NCBI GenBank assembly: GCA_017792465.1
Contig: CP051234.1
Coordinates: 1,614,606 to 1,678,605, forward strand
DNA: 64,000 bases
Direction: 5' to 3'
Origin: Filomicrobium sp.
GTDB taxonomy: Bacteria > Pseudomonadota > Alphaproteobacteria > Rhizobiales > Hyphomicrobiaceae
The position numbers and the translations under genes are program-made. Numbering within the stretch: position 1 is the stretch's first letter; each line of letters opens with the position of its first letter. Positions 52,684 to 62,050 of the stretch are shown here, one piece after another. The notes under the pieces were generated by a model. It saw only the letters and a list, made by a program, of their open reading frames with translations. It was not told the DNA's origin and made no database searches.

Positions 52684-54381
52684 CTAAACTCCCTCGACTT
52701 TGACCGACGTGTTGGGTGTGACGGCGACAGTCTTTTTGCGTTTGACGTAGTTGGCGACGACATCCCAGATCGGTGGACCTTCGGTGCCTTCGTTGACGGA
52801 TGCCCAACCGGCGACGACGTAATTCTTGGCTGGATCGATCTTCTCGCCGGACTTCAGGAGCGTCATGTCGGTGATGCGCGACCCGATCGGCTTGGTGACG
52901 TCGATGCGGTAGCCCATACCGCCGACACGCACCATGTCGCCGCCCTGCTGGTAGTAGGGGTCGGGGTTGAACAGGTTGTCGGCGACGTCTTCGAGGATGT
53001 CGTGGATCAGCTTGCCGGTCATTTCTGACCGGTAGGCGGCCGGGTAGGTCATGCTGGTTGCGTTGTGCAGAAGCTCGACCGTGATGTCTTGATCGGGCAG
53101 AACCGTCGTGCCCCAGCGGAAGCCTGGCGACATGGCGATGTCGGCCTCGCGCTCCTCGATCAGCGCGTCGCAGATCAGATCGTCGAAGGTGCCGTTGAAG
53201 TTGCCGCGGCGATAAAGCAGCGAGTCGGTCTTGCCGAGCACCGTGTTGAGTTCTTTTTCGAACGGCGCACGCACCTTGGTGACGAGTTCGGTGGTGGCCT
53301 TGTCGGGCGCGATGACGTCCGAGAAGATCGGGATCAGCTTATATTGATAGCCTTTGACTTCGCCATCGCGGACATCGAGGTCGATGCGCGACAGGAACTT
53401 GCCATGCGAGCCCGAGGCAATCAGGAGCGTCTTGCCGACAATCACCGGCTCAGGCAGCGCATCGTGGGTGTGGCCGGTTAAGATCACGTCGATGCCTTTG
53501 ACGCGGCTGGCCAGTTTGCGGTCGACGTCGAAGCCGTTGTGCGACAGCAGGACGACGACTTCGGCGCCGTCATCGCGGGCCGCGTCGACGTTCTTTTGCA
53601 CCTGCTCTTCACGGATGCCGAAGGAAAGGTTGGGGAACATCCAGCGCGGATTGGCGACCGGCAAGTAGGGGAACGCCTGGCCAATCACCGCAACTTTGAC
53701 GCCACCGCGTTCGAACATCTTGGTTGCTTCGAATGCGGGCTCTTCCCATTCGGCGTCGAAGATGTTGCCCCCCAGGAAGGCAAACGGCAGGTTCTCGACG
53801 ATCTCTTTGACTCGGTCGATGCCGTAGGTGAATTCCCAGTGCGACGTCATTGCGTCGGGCTTCAAGGTATTCATCACCTCGACCATGTCGGCGGCTTTGG
53901 TTTGCAAGGAGGTGTAGCTGCCTTGCCAGGTGTCGCCGCCATCGAGGAACAGGGTATTGGCTTCGCGTTCGGCACGGATGGAATTCAGAACCGTTGCGAT
54001 GCGGTCGATACCGCCCATGCGGCCATACTCGCTGGCCAGCGCAGAATAGTCGACCGAGCTCAGTGCATAAGCGTCCGGTGTTTCCGGAGCGATCTTGTAC
54101 ATCTCAAGGAAGTCTTTGCCGGTCAAATGCGGTGGCTGACCCTTGGCTTCGCCGACACCAACGTTGATCGATGGCTCGCGGAAATAGATCGGCATCAATT
54201 GGGCGTGAATGTCGGTCAGGTGGACCAGCGTGACGTTCCCCATCGTCGGGAATTTTAATAGATCGTCCTGGCTCATCAGGGCCTGACGCGCGGCCAGTGC
54301 CTGCCATGATCCTGCGCCGGCCGTTCCGACGATTGCGCCGGCGGCGACCGCTGCTTGAAGGAATTCACGCCTTGAGATCAT
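52684..54381 (-). CDS. soxB: SoxB, thiosulfohydrolase
   Basis: 565 residues of the 5'-nucleotidase/metallophosphatase family, exported by a Tat signal (ISRREFLQAAVAAGAIVGTAGAG). Metal motifs: LVHLTDIHAQLMPIYF, FLDGGDTWQGS, SHWEFTYG (SoxB-specific), LLSHNGFDVD and TGHTHDALPEP, with manganese expected. It hydrolyses the sulfate group from the SoxY-bound thiosulfonate. GGAG lies 10 nt before the ATG. soxA is 167 bp upstream. Confidence 0.97.
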   Translation of the reverse strand: MISRREFLQAAVAAGAIVGTAGAGSWQALAARQALMSQDDLLKFPTMGNVTLVHLTDIHAQLMPIYFREPSINVGVGEAKGQPPHLTGKDFLEMYKIAPETPDAYALSSVDYSALASEYGRMGGIDRIATVLNSIRAEREANTLFLDGGDTWQGSYTSLQTKAADMVEVMNTLKPDAMTSHWEFTYGIDRVKEIVENLPFAFLGGNIFDAEWEEPAFEATKMFERGGVKVAVIGQAFPYLPVANPRWMFPNLSFGIREEQVQKNVDAARDDGAEVVVLLSHNGFDVDRKLASRVKGIDVILTGHTHDALPEPVIVGKTLLIASGSHGKFLSRIDLDVRDGEVKGYQYKLIPIFSDVIAPDKATTELVTKVRAPFEKELNTVLGKTDSLLYRRGNFNGTFDDLICDALIEEREADIAMSPGFRWGTTVLPDQDITVELLHNATSMTYPAAYRSEMTGKLIHDILEDVADNLFNPDPYYQQGGDMVRVGGMGYRIDVTKPIGSRITDMTLLKSGEKIDPAKNYVVAGWASVNEGTEGPPIWDVVANYVKRKKTVAVTPNTSVKVEGV

Positions 54382-54548
54382 TCACAGGTTCTCCGTTTGC
54401 GAAGTCACTGAGACTTCGCAGGGGCTAATCTATTGGCTCATGGATCGGCGCACCGGGCGTCCTGCCGACAATAGGCTCAAGCCCCGATGCGTCTGTCTGA
54501 TTTGTAGCCCGGGCGCAGCGCCAGCTGCCCCCGAGGCGCGTTGGGTCG

Positions 54549-55418
54549 TCAGTTGCGGACCGAAGGTGATTCCACCGACAGGCCCTGGCCGCGCGAAGCA
54601 ACGTAAAGCTCCAGCGCGACAAACTCTTCTCCGCCAACCTCGTAGGGCTGTGCGCGGATGTTCTTCATGCAGCCTTTGAAACGGCGATGGATCGAACCGA
54701 GCTTCTGCCATTTCGAGCGATAGGTCGGGAAGCCGTTGATCTGTCCCTGGCTCAGGTGGTCGGCACGGATCATCTTGCCGTAGTTGTCTTCGTGGCAACC
54801 GGCGCACGACATGTCGAGCTGGCCGACGCGGGTGTAGTAGAGCTTCTTGCCCTTCTCCCACCACGACTTCATCGGGCCATCAGTCTGTACCTTGACGGGC
54901 ATGCCGCGGGACTTCGAACCGATGAATGCTGTCATCGACAGCATCTCATTGGATTCCCATTTCCATGGCTTGGCTTTGAGATTGTTTTCGCGACAACCGT
55001 TGATCGTCTGCTCGAGGGTGACGGGCTTGCCAGCCTTCTCATTCCACTTGGGCATCTGGGCGCGGACGCCCTTCATGCTTTCGGCGGCGTCATTGTGGCA
55101 GGAGGCACACGACTTGCCTGCCTCTCCATCAACCTTCGACCACAAGGCTTCGCCCGATTCGACGTTGGTGAAACCAGGGTTGTCGAAATCGTCCATTTCC
55201 ATGGCCTGGGTGGCTTCATTGCGGAAACGCCAGCCGGAATAGATCGTATCAAACGGTGAGCCCTCAGGTGCGGGCAGTTCGGTCACGTATTCCTGGCCGT
55301 CGATCGTCAGTTTGTTATCATTGGGACCGGCGAAGGCTGCCGTGGCACAGGCGGCCGCGCAAGCCAACCCAACCACGGCATACCCGAAGCGCTTGGATTT
55401 GAGAATTTTCGTCGCCAT
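54549..55418 (-). CDS. soxA: SoxA, diheme cytochrome c of the SoxAX complex
   Basis: 289 residues, exported (signal to about AAFAG). Two heme motifs: CASCH in GKSCASCHNDAAE and CAGCH in DMSCAGCHEDNYGKMIRADH, so the diheme SoxA type; FKGCMKNIRAQPY holds the active-site Cys that carries the persulfide in SoxA. With SoxX it joins thiosulfate to the SoxY cysteine. GGGAGGG precedes the ATG. Confidence 0.95.
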   Translation of the reverse strand: MATKILKSKRFGYAVVGLACAAACATAAFAGPNDNKLTIDGQEYVTELPAPEGSPFDTIYSGWRFRNEATQAMEMDDFDNPGFTNVESGEALWSKVDGEAGKSCASCHNDAAESMKGVRAQMPKWNEKAGKPVTLEQTINGCRENNLKAKPWKWESNEMLSMTAFIGSKSRGMPVKVQTDGPMKSWWEKGKKLYYTRVGQLDMSCAGCHEDNYGKMIRADHLSQGQINGFPTYRSKWQKLGSIHRRFKGCMKNIRAQPYEVGGEEFVALELYVASRGQGLSVESPSVRN

Positions 55419-55460
55419 GAGCGACCCTCCCTATATTTTTGTTGCGTCTCGAGCGATGGG

Positions 55461-55793
55461 TTAGCCTTCGACTTTGATCTTTTTCTCAGTCGAATAGGTC
55501 GAGCCATCATCATCAACCCAGGTGAACTTGAAGGTTCCGCTTTCACTAACCTTCACCTTGAACTGGAAATATGGGTTGGCTGAAACCGCTGGACGGACGT
55601 CTGCGGAAAAGACCGGCTTTCCGTTGAATTCAGCGGTGAATTTGTTGATGATCTGCTGTGGGATCAATTCGCCGGATTTCTTGTCCTTGCGGAAGCCCGA
55701 CTCCATCTTGTGGTTGATTAGCGTCTTGATCGTGATGATCTCGCCAGCCTTCGCCTTGGAAGGTACTTTGACGCGCGGTTTAGCTTTTGCCAT
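55461..55793 (-). CDS. soxZ: SoxZ, sulfur carrier partner
   Basis: 110-residue immunoglobulin-like protein: PRVKVPSKAKAGEIITIKTLINHKMESGFRKD, NKFTAEFNGKPVFSADVRPAVSANPYFQFKV, ESGTFKFTWVDDDGST. It has no signal peptide, and is carried to the periplasm with Tat-exported SoxY. The length is normal. A 160-bp gap separates it from soxY, longer than usual for this pair, and I find no gene in that gap. Confidence 0.95.
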   Translation of the reverse strand: MAKAKPRVKVPSKAKAGEIITIKTLINHKMESGFRKDKKSGELIPQQIINKFTAEFNGKPVFSADVRPAVSANPYFQFKVKVSESGTFKFTWVDDDGSTYSTEKKIKVEG

Positions 55794-55953
55794 CGCAGCT
55801 TAATCCTCTTTGAGCCTTGGTCGTGGCGTGCCGAGCCTGATATTTGCAGGCGGCAGCCTTCTTGCGGCAGTTCGACTTTCAGTACCCCGGCGGCGCAAAG
55901 GCTGATTGCATGTCGGCCAGCCTTCGCGGCAACCGAAGTCCGGGTGTCAGCGC

Positions 55954-56412
55954 CTAGCCGCCGCAGCCGCCGATCGTCACCTTGACCAGCTTCTTATCCA
56001 TGTAGAAATCGCCATTGCTCATCTTGGCGACAGCGATGACATTCTGCGTCTTTGCGAGTCTGATGCGGGTCGAAGCCGATGCTTCGCCGCTCAGTTCGCT
56101 GAAGTGGAAGGTTGCAACGCCTGGACGCGGGTTGCCGTCTGCGAGGACGAGAACCTCGGCAACGTGGTCGTCAGACGTCATTGGACTTTCGACATCGAAA
56201 GTCACCGGGACGGTGTTGCCGTTTTCTGCGATTTCCGGCGTTGTCAAGCTAACCTTGCCCGACTTCGCTTCGGCTCCGCCCGTGAAGGCTTTGATCGCGT
56301 CGTCGGCGGTTTGCTTTTCCTTTGCAAAAGCTGGGACAACTGCGGTTCCTGCTACCAGTACGGCCGCTGCGCCTGCGCCGAGGCCAAGAGCCTGACGTCG
56401 TGTCACGTTCAT
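55954..56412 (-). CDS. soxY: SoxY, sulfur carrier protein
   Basis: 152 residues with a Tat signal (NVTRRQALGLGAGAAAVLVAG). The C-terminal swinging arm ends VTIGGCGG, whose Cys carries the sulfur intermediates. GGAG lies 6 nt before the ATG at 56412; the Met five codons earlier lacks a ribosome site. It works with SoxZ as the substrate carrier of all Sox enzymes. Confidence 0.97.
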   Translation of the reverse strand: MNVTRRQALGLGAGAAAVLVAGTAVVPAFAKEKQTADDAIKAFTGGAEAKSGKVSLTTPEIAENGNTVPVTFDVESPMTSDDHVAEVLVLADGNPRPGVATFHFSELSGEASASTRIRLAKTQNVIAVAKMSNGDFYMDKKLVKVTIGGCGG

Positions 56413-56473
56413 GGCTGCTCCTTTCATCTTTTTCAGATAATCCTGTTGTTCAGATAATCCTGATTGCTCAGTG

Positions 56474-56938
56474 CTATTCTTTGAGGGTCTTCAAATAAGC
56501 AACGACATCCTCGACTTGTTCGGCCGTGAGGATGGGCTTGCCTGCGAATTTCTTTAGTGGGTCGGTGTAATGCGAAACGTAGAAGCCCGGCATCAGCGTC
56601 TTGTCGCTCAAAGCAGCCTTGGCGTTGACGACAATTGCGCGCAACTGAGCTTCCGAATACCGATCTGCGACGCCATCGAGCGGAGGTCCGATTTCGCCGT
56701 GGAACTGCTCATCGGTCATTTTCGAATTGACGTGACAGGCCAGGCAATTGCCGAGCTTACGGTTCTTGAACCATTCCGCACCTTTGACATCGCTCCCGGG
56801 CTTGCCGGTCAGGGATGTCTTCAGTTCGCCATCGGTGATCTTCACTTTGTCGGGCGCAATCGGCCCGGCCAATGCACTGACGCTTAGCAAAGTTACGGTC
56901 ATTAGGCCCGCGAAGCTCGCTTTGAACGCTCGCTGCAT
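56474..56938 (-). CDS. soxX: SoxX, monoheme cytochrome c of SoxAX
   Basis: 154 residues. Signal peptide to about SALAG. Heme motif CLACH in LGNCLACHVNSKM, distal Met in LMPGFYVSHY, and a cytochrome-like end (ILTAEQVEDVVAYLKTLKE). First gene of the minus-strand sox cluster; GGGAGGG lies before the ATG. A candidate SoxR operator is 84 bp upstream. Confidence 0.96.
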   Translation of the reverse strand: MQRAFKASFAGLMTVTLLSVSALAGPIAPDKVKITDGELKTSLTGKPGSDVKGAEWFKNRKLGNCLACHVNSKMTDEQFHGEIGPPLDGVADRYSEAQLRAIVVNAKAALSDKTLMPGFYVSHYTDPLKKFAGKPILTAEQVEDVVAYLKTLKE

Positions 56939-57294
56939 CTGCGCCCTCCCATGTTGTTGTGTCTTGTTGTGTCTTTCTGCCGCGGGACACTAGCGCACAG
57001 CGCCCTGCGACACAATAAACAATTCGTATTTTTGAATATGTTGCGCTGCAGTGCTGCGGCGCGAAAAGCTTTGCGCCGCGCCCAGCCTTCTCCATAGCAA
57101 CAATCGATTTATTTATAGCTCTCAATTCGTTGCCGTAAACCCGTGGTGGTTCGGGACACCGATTGATGTCCGACTTGCTGGGCCAATTATTTTTGCTTGA
57201 AGCGGGTCATTTTGCTGTGCAGCATGACACTTGGTGCACCGAGACAATAGAAATACAAATGCAAATGCGCGCATGTTTTGATATGATCGCGCGC
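56939..57294. other. Divergent soxX-soxS promoter region
   Basis: About 356 bp between the divergent sox units, AT-rich near 57010-57120. It holds the perfect ATTC-N8-GAAT operator at 57022-57037. No gene is seen; the frame open from 57163 is read as the start of the soxS region, with its true start uncertain. Confidence 0.6.
57022..57037. promoter_or_regulatory. Candidate SoxR operator before soxX
   Basis: Exact ATTC-GTATTTTT-GAAT, fitting the ATTC-N8-GAAT recognised by BigR/SqrR/SoxR-type ArsR repressors. It is 84 bp before soxX and about 260 bp before soxS. The soxR gene is 0.7 kb away. Confidence 0.7.
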
Positions 57295-57741
57295 ATGTTC
57301 CAGCTCCGGGCACTTATGCAATCACAGATCCTGCAGATATTCGCCGCCACGATCGTCGCTTTCAGCGCCATCGGGATGGGGATAGCGGCTGCCCGAACGC
57401 CTTCTGACACCCAACTGGCTGACACTCAACTCGTGATGATGGAAGAAGCGGGCTGCAGCTGGTGTGAAAGATGGCTCGAAGAAATCGGTGTCGTCTACCA
57501 TAAGACCCGAGAAGGGCGGATGGCGCCGCTCAGACGAGTCGACGTACACGAACCAATGCCGTTAGACTTGAAATTTCTGAAGCCAGCCTTCTTTACTCCG
57601 ACATTCGTTCTCGTTGCTCAAGGCAGGGAAATTGGACGGATCCAAGGGTATCCAGGCGAGGACTTCTTCTGGAGCCTCTTGGGCGAGCTGCTAGAAAAAC
57701 TGCCGAAGGCCGAAAACCTGAAGGTCGAGGCCAAACGATGA
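57295..57741 (+). CDS. soxS: SoxS-like periplasmic thioredoxin
   Basis: 148 residues. N-terminal signal or anchor (ILQIFAATIVAFSAIGMGIAAA), then a thioredoxin-like fold with active site CSWC (EEAGCSWCERWLEEIG) and FFTPTFVLVAQGREIGRIQGYPGEDFFW. SoxS reduces and reactivates SoxY. The reading frame is open from 57163, with several possible Met starts; none has a good ribosome site, so 57295 is a compromise and 57316 is equally possible. It overlaps soxR by 4 bp (ATGA). Confidence 0.82.
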   Translation: MFQLRALMQSQILQIFAATIVAFSAIGMGIAAARTPSDTQLADTQLVMMEEAGCSWCERWLEEIGVVYHKTREGRMAPLRRVDVHEPMPLDLKFLKPAFFTPTFVLVAQGREIGRIQGYPGEDFFWSLLGELLEKLPKAENLKVEAKR

Positions 57742-58103
57742 ACGATAAGGCTGGGACTATGCTTGAGCGGGCTAAATTCGAAGATGACGCGGAACTCGAT
57801 GAAATGGCGGAAAACGCCAAACGCGCGACCGACTTTCTGAAAGCTCTCGCGCATGAAGCCCGGCTGATGATCCTTTGCTATCTGGCCAGCGGAGAGAAAT
57901 CCGTAAAAGAGCTTGAAGACCTGCTTTCGCTGCGGCAGCCGACGGTATCCCAGCAGCTTGCGCGTCTGCGGATCGAAGGCTTCATCGACGCGCGCCGCGA
58001 CGGCAAGATGATCTATTACAGCCTGGTTGATCCACGGGCCCAGACGATGGTTGAACAGATCTACGAAATGTTTTGCAAACCACAAGACGGCGGGCCGTGC
58101 TAA
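57738..58103 (+). CDS. soxR: SoxR, ArsR-family persulfide-sensing repressor
   Basis: 121 residues with a winged-helix fold (RLMILCYLASGEKSVKELEDLLSLRQPTVSQQLARLRIEGFIDARRDGKMIYYSL). Cys47 (MILCYL) and Cys113 (EMFCKP) match the pair that forms a tetrasulfide in SqrR/BigR when persulfides are present; a third Cys closes the chain. It is the sensor that should release the ATTC-N8-GAAT sites when thiosulfate or sulfide is available. Confidence 0.93.
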   Translation: MNDKAGTMLERAKFEDDAELDEMAENAKRATDFLKALAHEARLMILCYLASGEKSVKELEDLLSLRQPTVSQQLARLRIEGFIDARRDGKMIYYSLVDPRAQTMVEQIYEMFCKPQDGGPC

Positions 58104-58127
58104 GCGCGCGCAGCAACCAACGCTAAC

Positions 58128-58149
58128 CGTTCGGTGCATTGACCGAACG
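58128..58149. other. Perfect inverted repeat between soxR and soxT
   Basis: CGTTCGGT (58128-58135) and ACCGAACG (58142-58149) form an 8-bp stem around GCATTG. There is no T-run, so it is more likely an operator or an mRNA structure than a terminator. It is 86 bp before the soxT start. Confidence 0.5.
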
Positions 58150-58234
58150 AAAAGTCTGACAAAAATAACAATGGCCCGACATTAAAGAGCGCCACCAAGC
58201 GCCGGGTTATCGCCCTCCAAACCTGCGAGGCGTG

Positions 58235-59347
58235 ATGATGGAGGAAACGACAGCTACTCTTCTGGCCTTTCTCATCGGGCTCTTGGGGGGTGGTGGCTTA
58301 GGACTGGCTGCGCGGCTTGGCAAATTCTGCACGCTGGCTGCGATCGAGGACGCACTTTTTGCGCACAACTACACGCGTTGGCGGATGTGGGTTCTGGCGA
58401 TTGCCGTGGCGATCGTCGCTGTTTATCTGGCTGAAAGCCTCGGGCTGATCGATCCACGGCGCGCCCTCGTCATCTCGGATGGCTTCAATCCTGTCGCGAC
58501 CATCGTCGGCGGGTTCATTTTCGGCATTGGGATGGCTCTGGTCGGCACCTGCGGTTTCGGTACGATCGTGCGATTAGGCGGCGGGGACCTCAAGTCTCTC
58601 GTCGTTTTCCTGGTCCTCGGCATCTCCGCGTTCATGGCGGCCTCCGGGCCGACCGCACTCATGCACCTTTGGGTGTTCGAACCTCTCAAAATTTCGGCGC
58701 CGCTCTTCCAAGATCCTCGAATACATGTGCTGCTGGCGAAGCTGACCGGCATCGGCGCAGCTGTGTTCCCGCCGTTGATCGCAGCCGTGCTCGTCGCGTG
58801 GGTTCTTGCCAACGGCAAGTTCCGATCGCGGTTCAGCGGGATCGTCTGGGGCATATGGGTCGGGCTCATTATTGCAAGCGGATGGATCGGAACCGGCTGG
58901 CTGGTGCAAGACCCGTTCGATCCACGCCCGATGACTTCATTCTCATTTGTCCGCCCGGTCGGCAATACGTTGATGTACGCGATGACGTCGACGAGTTCGC
59001 AATTGGGGTTTGGGATTGGTGGCGTTGTCGGCGTTCTGATCGGTGCTTTTGCCGGGGCGCTGATCAAATCGGAATGGCGGTGGCAAACCCATGACGACCC
59101 GCATGAAGCTAAGCGGCAGATTGTCGGGGCGTTTCTCATGGGCACGGGCGGCATGTTCGCGCTCGGCTGTACGTTTGGACAAGGCTTGAGCGCAGCCTCG
59201 CTATTGGCGATTTCAGCCCCGCTGGCTCTTGCCTCGATCTGGCTTGGATCGTGGCTCGGGCTGCTTGTTTTGATGGAAGGCGGGGTGAGCGAATTCATTC
59301 GCTCGCTGCCGCCAATTCGCTCCAGCCACAAGACGCCGGCGGAATAG
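58235..59347 (+). CDS. YeeE/YedE-family sulfur-compound permease (SoxT-like)
   Basis: 370-residue membrane protein with about nine to ten helices. It has family marks GLAARLGKFCTLAAIEDALF, FGIGMALVGTCGFGTIVRLGGGDLKSLVVF and GAFLMGTGGMFALGCTFGQGLSAASLLA, with conserved Cys in each, as in the thiosulfate transporter YeeE. GAGG precedes ATG at 58235; GTG at 58232 and the next ATG are alternatives. In other alphaproteobacteria soxS-soxR-soxT is conserved, so thiosulfate uptake or a signal for SoxR regulation is the inferred role. Confidence 0.88.
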   Translation: MMEETTATLLAFLIGLLGGGGLGLAARLGKFCTLAAIEDALFAHNYTRWRMWVLAIAVAIVAVYLAESLGLIDPRRALVISDGFNPVATIVGGFIFGIGMALVGTCGFGTIVRLGGGDLKSLVVFLVLGISAFMAASGPTALMHLWVFEPLKISAPLFQDPRIHVLLAKLTGIGAAVFPPLIAAVLVAWVLANGKFRSRFSGIVWGIWVGLIIASGWIGTGWLVQDPFDPRPMTSFSFVRPVGNTLMYAMTSTSSQLGFGIGGVVGVLIGAFAGALIKSEWRWQTHDDPHEAKRQIVGAFLMGTGGMFALGCTFGQGLSAASLLAISAPLALASIWLGSWLGLLVLMEGGVSEFIRSLPPIRSSHKTPAE

Positions 59348-59526
59348 TTGGTTGCGGGGCAGGGACTTAACGTCCGACAACGGCAGGAAATGCTCGCACT
59401 GATTATTTTGTGGGCGCCGCACGGGCGGCAAAATTCCCTGGTGAACTGTGAATTCCCGGGTTTTCGATGCTACGTTTCATCCTATATAACCAAATTCGAT
59501 TGACCGAACGGGCTCGCTTGCGGGCC

Positions 59527-59940
59527 ATGCCATGGCTGGAGGCTATTTTGCGGAAGTTCTTGCTTGCATCTTCGACCCTGCTCGCAGTCCTTGCAGGCGG
59601 TTCATTTACGGCCAACGCAGGTCCCATCGATGGGACGTGGAGCGGCGGCGGGTATGTCCAGGTTTCGGACGGCAAGCGGGAAAACGTCCGCTGCCGGGTC
59701 ACCTACTCTCGCCAATCCGACAAGGTTTTCGCGGTGAAAGCGGTTTGCGCATCGCCATCCAACAAAATCCATCAGACCGGCGAAGTCCTCAAAGTCAGTG
59801 AAGACCGCTACGTTGGCGACTTCTACAATTCCCAGTTCGATATTTCCGGCCGTGTGCGCGTAAGCATCAGAGGCTCGAGCCAGACCGTGTCGTTCAAGAG
59901 CGCTTCGGGTCATGGCAGCATGAATCTGAAGAAACGCTAA
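59527..59940 (+). CDS. Small secreted protein of unknown function
   Basis: 137 residues (frame open from 59467). Signal peptide FLLASSTLLAVLAGGSFTANA, then a short beta-rich domain (GPIDGTWSGGGYVQVSDGKRENVRCRVTYSRQ, VFAVKAVCASPSNKIHQTGEVLKV, ISGRVRVSIRGSSQTVSFKSASGHGSMNLKKR) with two Cys, possibly a disulfide. It looks like a small lipocalin-like or beta-barrel protein common in Rhizobiales. The start is uncertain. It is convergent with the phosphoglycerate kinase gene. Confidence 0.65.
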   Translation: MPWLEAILRKFLLASSTLLAVLAGGSFTANAGPIDGTWSGGGYVQVSDGKRENVRCRVTYSRQSDKVFAVKAVCASPSNKIHQTGEVLKVSEDRYVGDFYNSQFDISGRVRVSIRGSSQTVSFKSASGHGSMNLKKR

Positions 59941-60039
59941 GGGACCTGCTTTCAAGCTGAAAAATCAACGCGGGTGACGCCAAAGGTTTGGCCGTCGCCC
60001 GCTTTTTCGTTGCTGGCTCGCATCGATAGCGGGCGGCGA

Positions 60040-61233
60040 TCACTTCGCAAGCGCGGCGACGCCGGGCAGGGTTTTGCCCTCAAGCCATTCGAGGAATGCG
60101 CCGCCAGCCGTTGAGACGTAGGTGAAATCGCTTGCTGCGCCACAACCGTTCAAGGCTGCAACCGTATCGCCGCCGCCGGCCACTGCGAGGACTTTGCCTG
60201 CCTTGGCAAGTTCGGCCGCCTTGCTTGCGGCGGCATCGGTGGCCTTGTTGAACGGTTCAATCTCGAAAGCGCCAAGCGGTCCGTTCCAAACGATGGTTTT
60301 GGCGCTTTCGAAGCGGCGCTTGAAGTCTTCGACCGACTGCGGTCCGGCGTCCAGGATCATTGCATCTTCGGGGCAGGCATCTGCGGCGACGATCTCATTT
60401 GCAGCGTTAGCGGCAAACTCGCGGGCGACAACGACGTCACTCGGCAGCACGATCTCGCAATTTTTGTCGGCCGCCTTAGCGATGATGCGGCGGGCGGTAT
60501 CCAAGAGGTCGTGCTCGCACAGGGATTTTCCGACCGGCTTGCCCTGGGCGGCGAGGAACGTATTTGCCATGCCGCCGCCGATGATGATCTGGTCGACCTT
60601 GTCGATGAGATTTTCCAACAGGTCGAGTTTGGTGGAGACTTTGGCGCCGCCGACGACAGCAATCACCGGATGCTCGGGCGAGGCCAGCGCCTTTTCGAGC
60701 GCCTCCAATTCAGCCTGCATCTGGCGGCCGGCAACGGCCGGGAGGTATTTCGCGAGACCTACCGTCGAGGTGTGCGCCCGGTGTGACACCGAAAAGGCAT
60801 CGTTGACGTAGACGTCTCCAAGCTCGGCGATCTGTCGGGCGAATTCGGGATCGTTGGCTTCTTCGCCCGGAACGAAGCGGATGTTCTCGACCAGCAGCAC
60901 CGAATCCGGAGCCAGCTCAGAAAGTTTGGCGGCAATTGCCGACGGCTCCGGCGACTCGCACCATTCCACCGGCAAGCCCAGCGCGTCGGCCAACGGCTGG
61001 CGCAGTGGCGCCAAGGACATTTCCGGAACGACTTTGCCTTTGGGCCGGTCCCGGTGGGCAAGGATGATCGGCATGGCTCCCTTGGCCAGGATGTCCTTGA
61101 TGGTCGGCACAACCGAGCGGATGCGCGTGTCGTCGGTGACCTGGTCGTCCTTGATGGGGGCGTTGATATCGACCCGAACCAAAACCCTCTTGCCCTTGAG
61201 ATCGACTTCATCAAGAGTTGCAAAGGCCACCAT
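60040..61233 (-). CDS. pgk: Phosphoglycerate kinase
   Basis: 397-residue glycolytic enzyme that makes ATP from 1,3-bisphosphoglycerate. Signatures: [83 protein letters not shown] and GGGDTVAAL near the end. Full length for the family. The start at 61233 is right by homology. Confidence 0.97.
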   Translation of the reverse strand: MVAFATLDEVDLKGKRVLVRVDINAPIKDDQVTDDTRIRSVVPTIKDILAKGAMPIILAHRDRPKGKVVPEMSLAPLRQPLADALGLPVEWCESPEPSAIAAKLSELAPDSVLLVENIRFVPGEEANDPEFARQIAELGDVYVNDAFSVSHRAHTSTVGLAKYLPAVAGRQMQAELEALEKALASPEHPVIAVVGGAKVSTKLDLLENLIDKVDQIIIGGGMANTFLAAQGKPVGKSLCEHDLLDTARRIIAKAADKNCEIVLPSDVVVAREFAANAANEIVAADACPEDAMILDAGPQSVEDFKRRFESAKTIVWNGPLGAFEIEPFNKATDAAASKAAELAKAGKVLAVAGGGDTVAALNGCGAASDFTYVSTAGGAFLEWLEGKTLPGVAALAK

Positions 61234-61511
61234 TTTAATCCCCTCGTTTTTTCAAATTCTTGGCCGCTTCCAGGCCGTTGGTCCACTTCCAGGACAAGGC
61301 AGAAGCAATTCGGGCTTCTCATTAGCCGGGCGGACGCGGGGAAGCTAGACCGTCAGGCCAAAAGACGCAGTGATTGCATCAATCGTGGGTTACTACTGCT
61401 GCCGGCATCATGGCGATTGACAAACGGGTCAGGGTAACGGCTAGCCATTGTCGGCATGATCGCCGCCATATGATTGGAATTGGATGCGTCGCTCGCGGAG
61501 ACGTTTTGGAC

Positions 61512-61967
61512 ATGAAGAACGCCCAAAGCCTGGACAACAAATTAATCGGCTGGCGCGAGACGGTCGGGTTTCCTGAGCTTGGCATATTCTCGCTGAAAGC
61601 TAAGATCGACACTGGCGCGCGAACCACGGCTTTGCACGCGGTCGACCTGACGCCGGTCGAAAAAGGCGCAGAACGCTGGATCAAGTTTCGCGTTCCCGGT
61701 TCCGGACTGCCCAAAAATGCGTTCTGCCAGGCGCGGCTCGTCGATGAGCGCAAAATCAAGAACACCAGCGGTGAGCCGGAGCTCAGATACGTTATCGATA
61801 CGCTGTTCGTTCTGGGTCAGCGAAGCTGGAGGATCGAGGTGTCGTTGGCCGACCGGCAGAAAATGGCATTCCCGGTCATCATCGGGCGCACGGCGATCCG
61901 TCGCCATGGTTTGCTGGTCGATCCGGGTCGGTCGTTCCTTGCAGGGCACCCTGTTCGTGAGGACTGA
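61512..61967 (+). CDS. RimB-like ATP-dependent zinc protease family protein (retropepsin fold)
   Basis: 151 residues. The aspartyl-protease-like motif KAKIDTGARTTALHAVDL (DTGA) and the closing FPVIIGRTAIRRHGLLVDPGRSFLAG are the conserved RimB/DUF785 marks. The Met at 61512 starts the family's MKN-IGW region; the frame stays open upstream to 61374 without conserved sequence. It lies 83 bp before rimK and is one part of the RimB-RimK-M14 module, in which RimB is thought to control or trim the poly-amino-acid tag made by RimK. Confidence 0.85.
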   Translation: MKNAQSLDNKLIGWRETVGFPELGIFSLKAKIDTGARTTALHAVDLTPVEKGAERWIKFRVPGSGLPKNAFCQARLVDERKIKNTSGEPELRYVIDTLFVLGQRSWRIEVSLADRQKMAFPVIIGRTAIRRHGLLVDPGRSFLAGHPVRED

Positions 61968-62050
61968 AAGACCTCTCCGATGCGACGCGGACTGGATCTG
62001 TCCGAAGATGATTGGCGCGAATATCAGAAGCCTAGCAAAGGAATAGCTAA

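Noticed and set aside
53539-54258. Long plus-strand frame of 239 codons opposite soxB
   Set aside because: It is a shadow of the soxB coding frame in GC-rich DNA.
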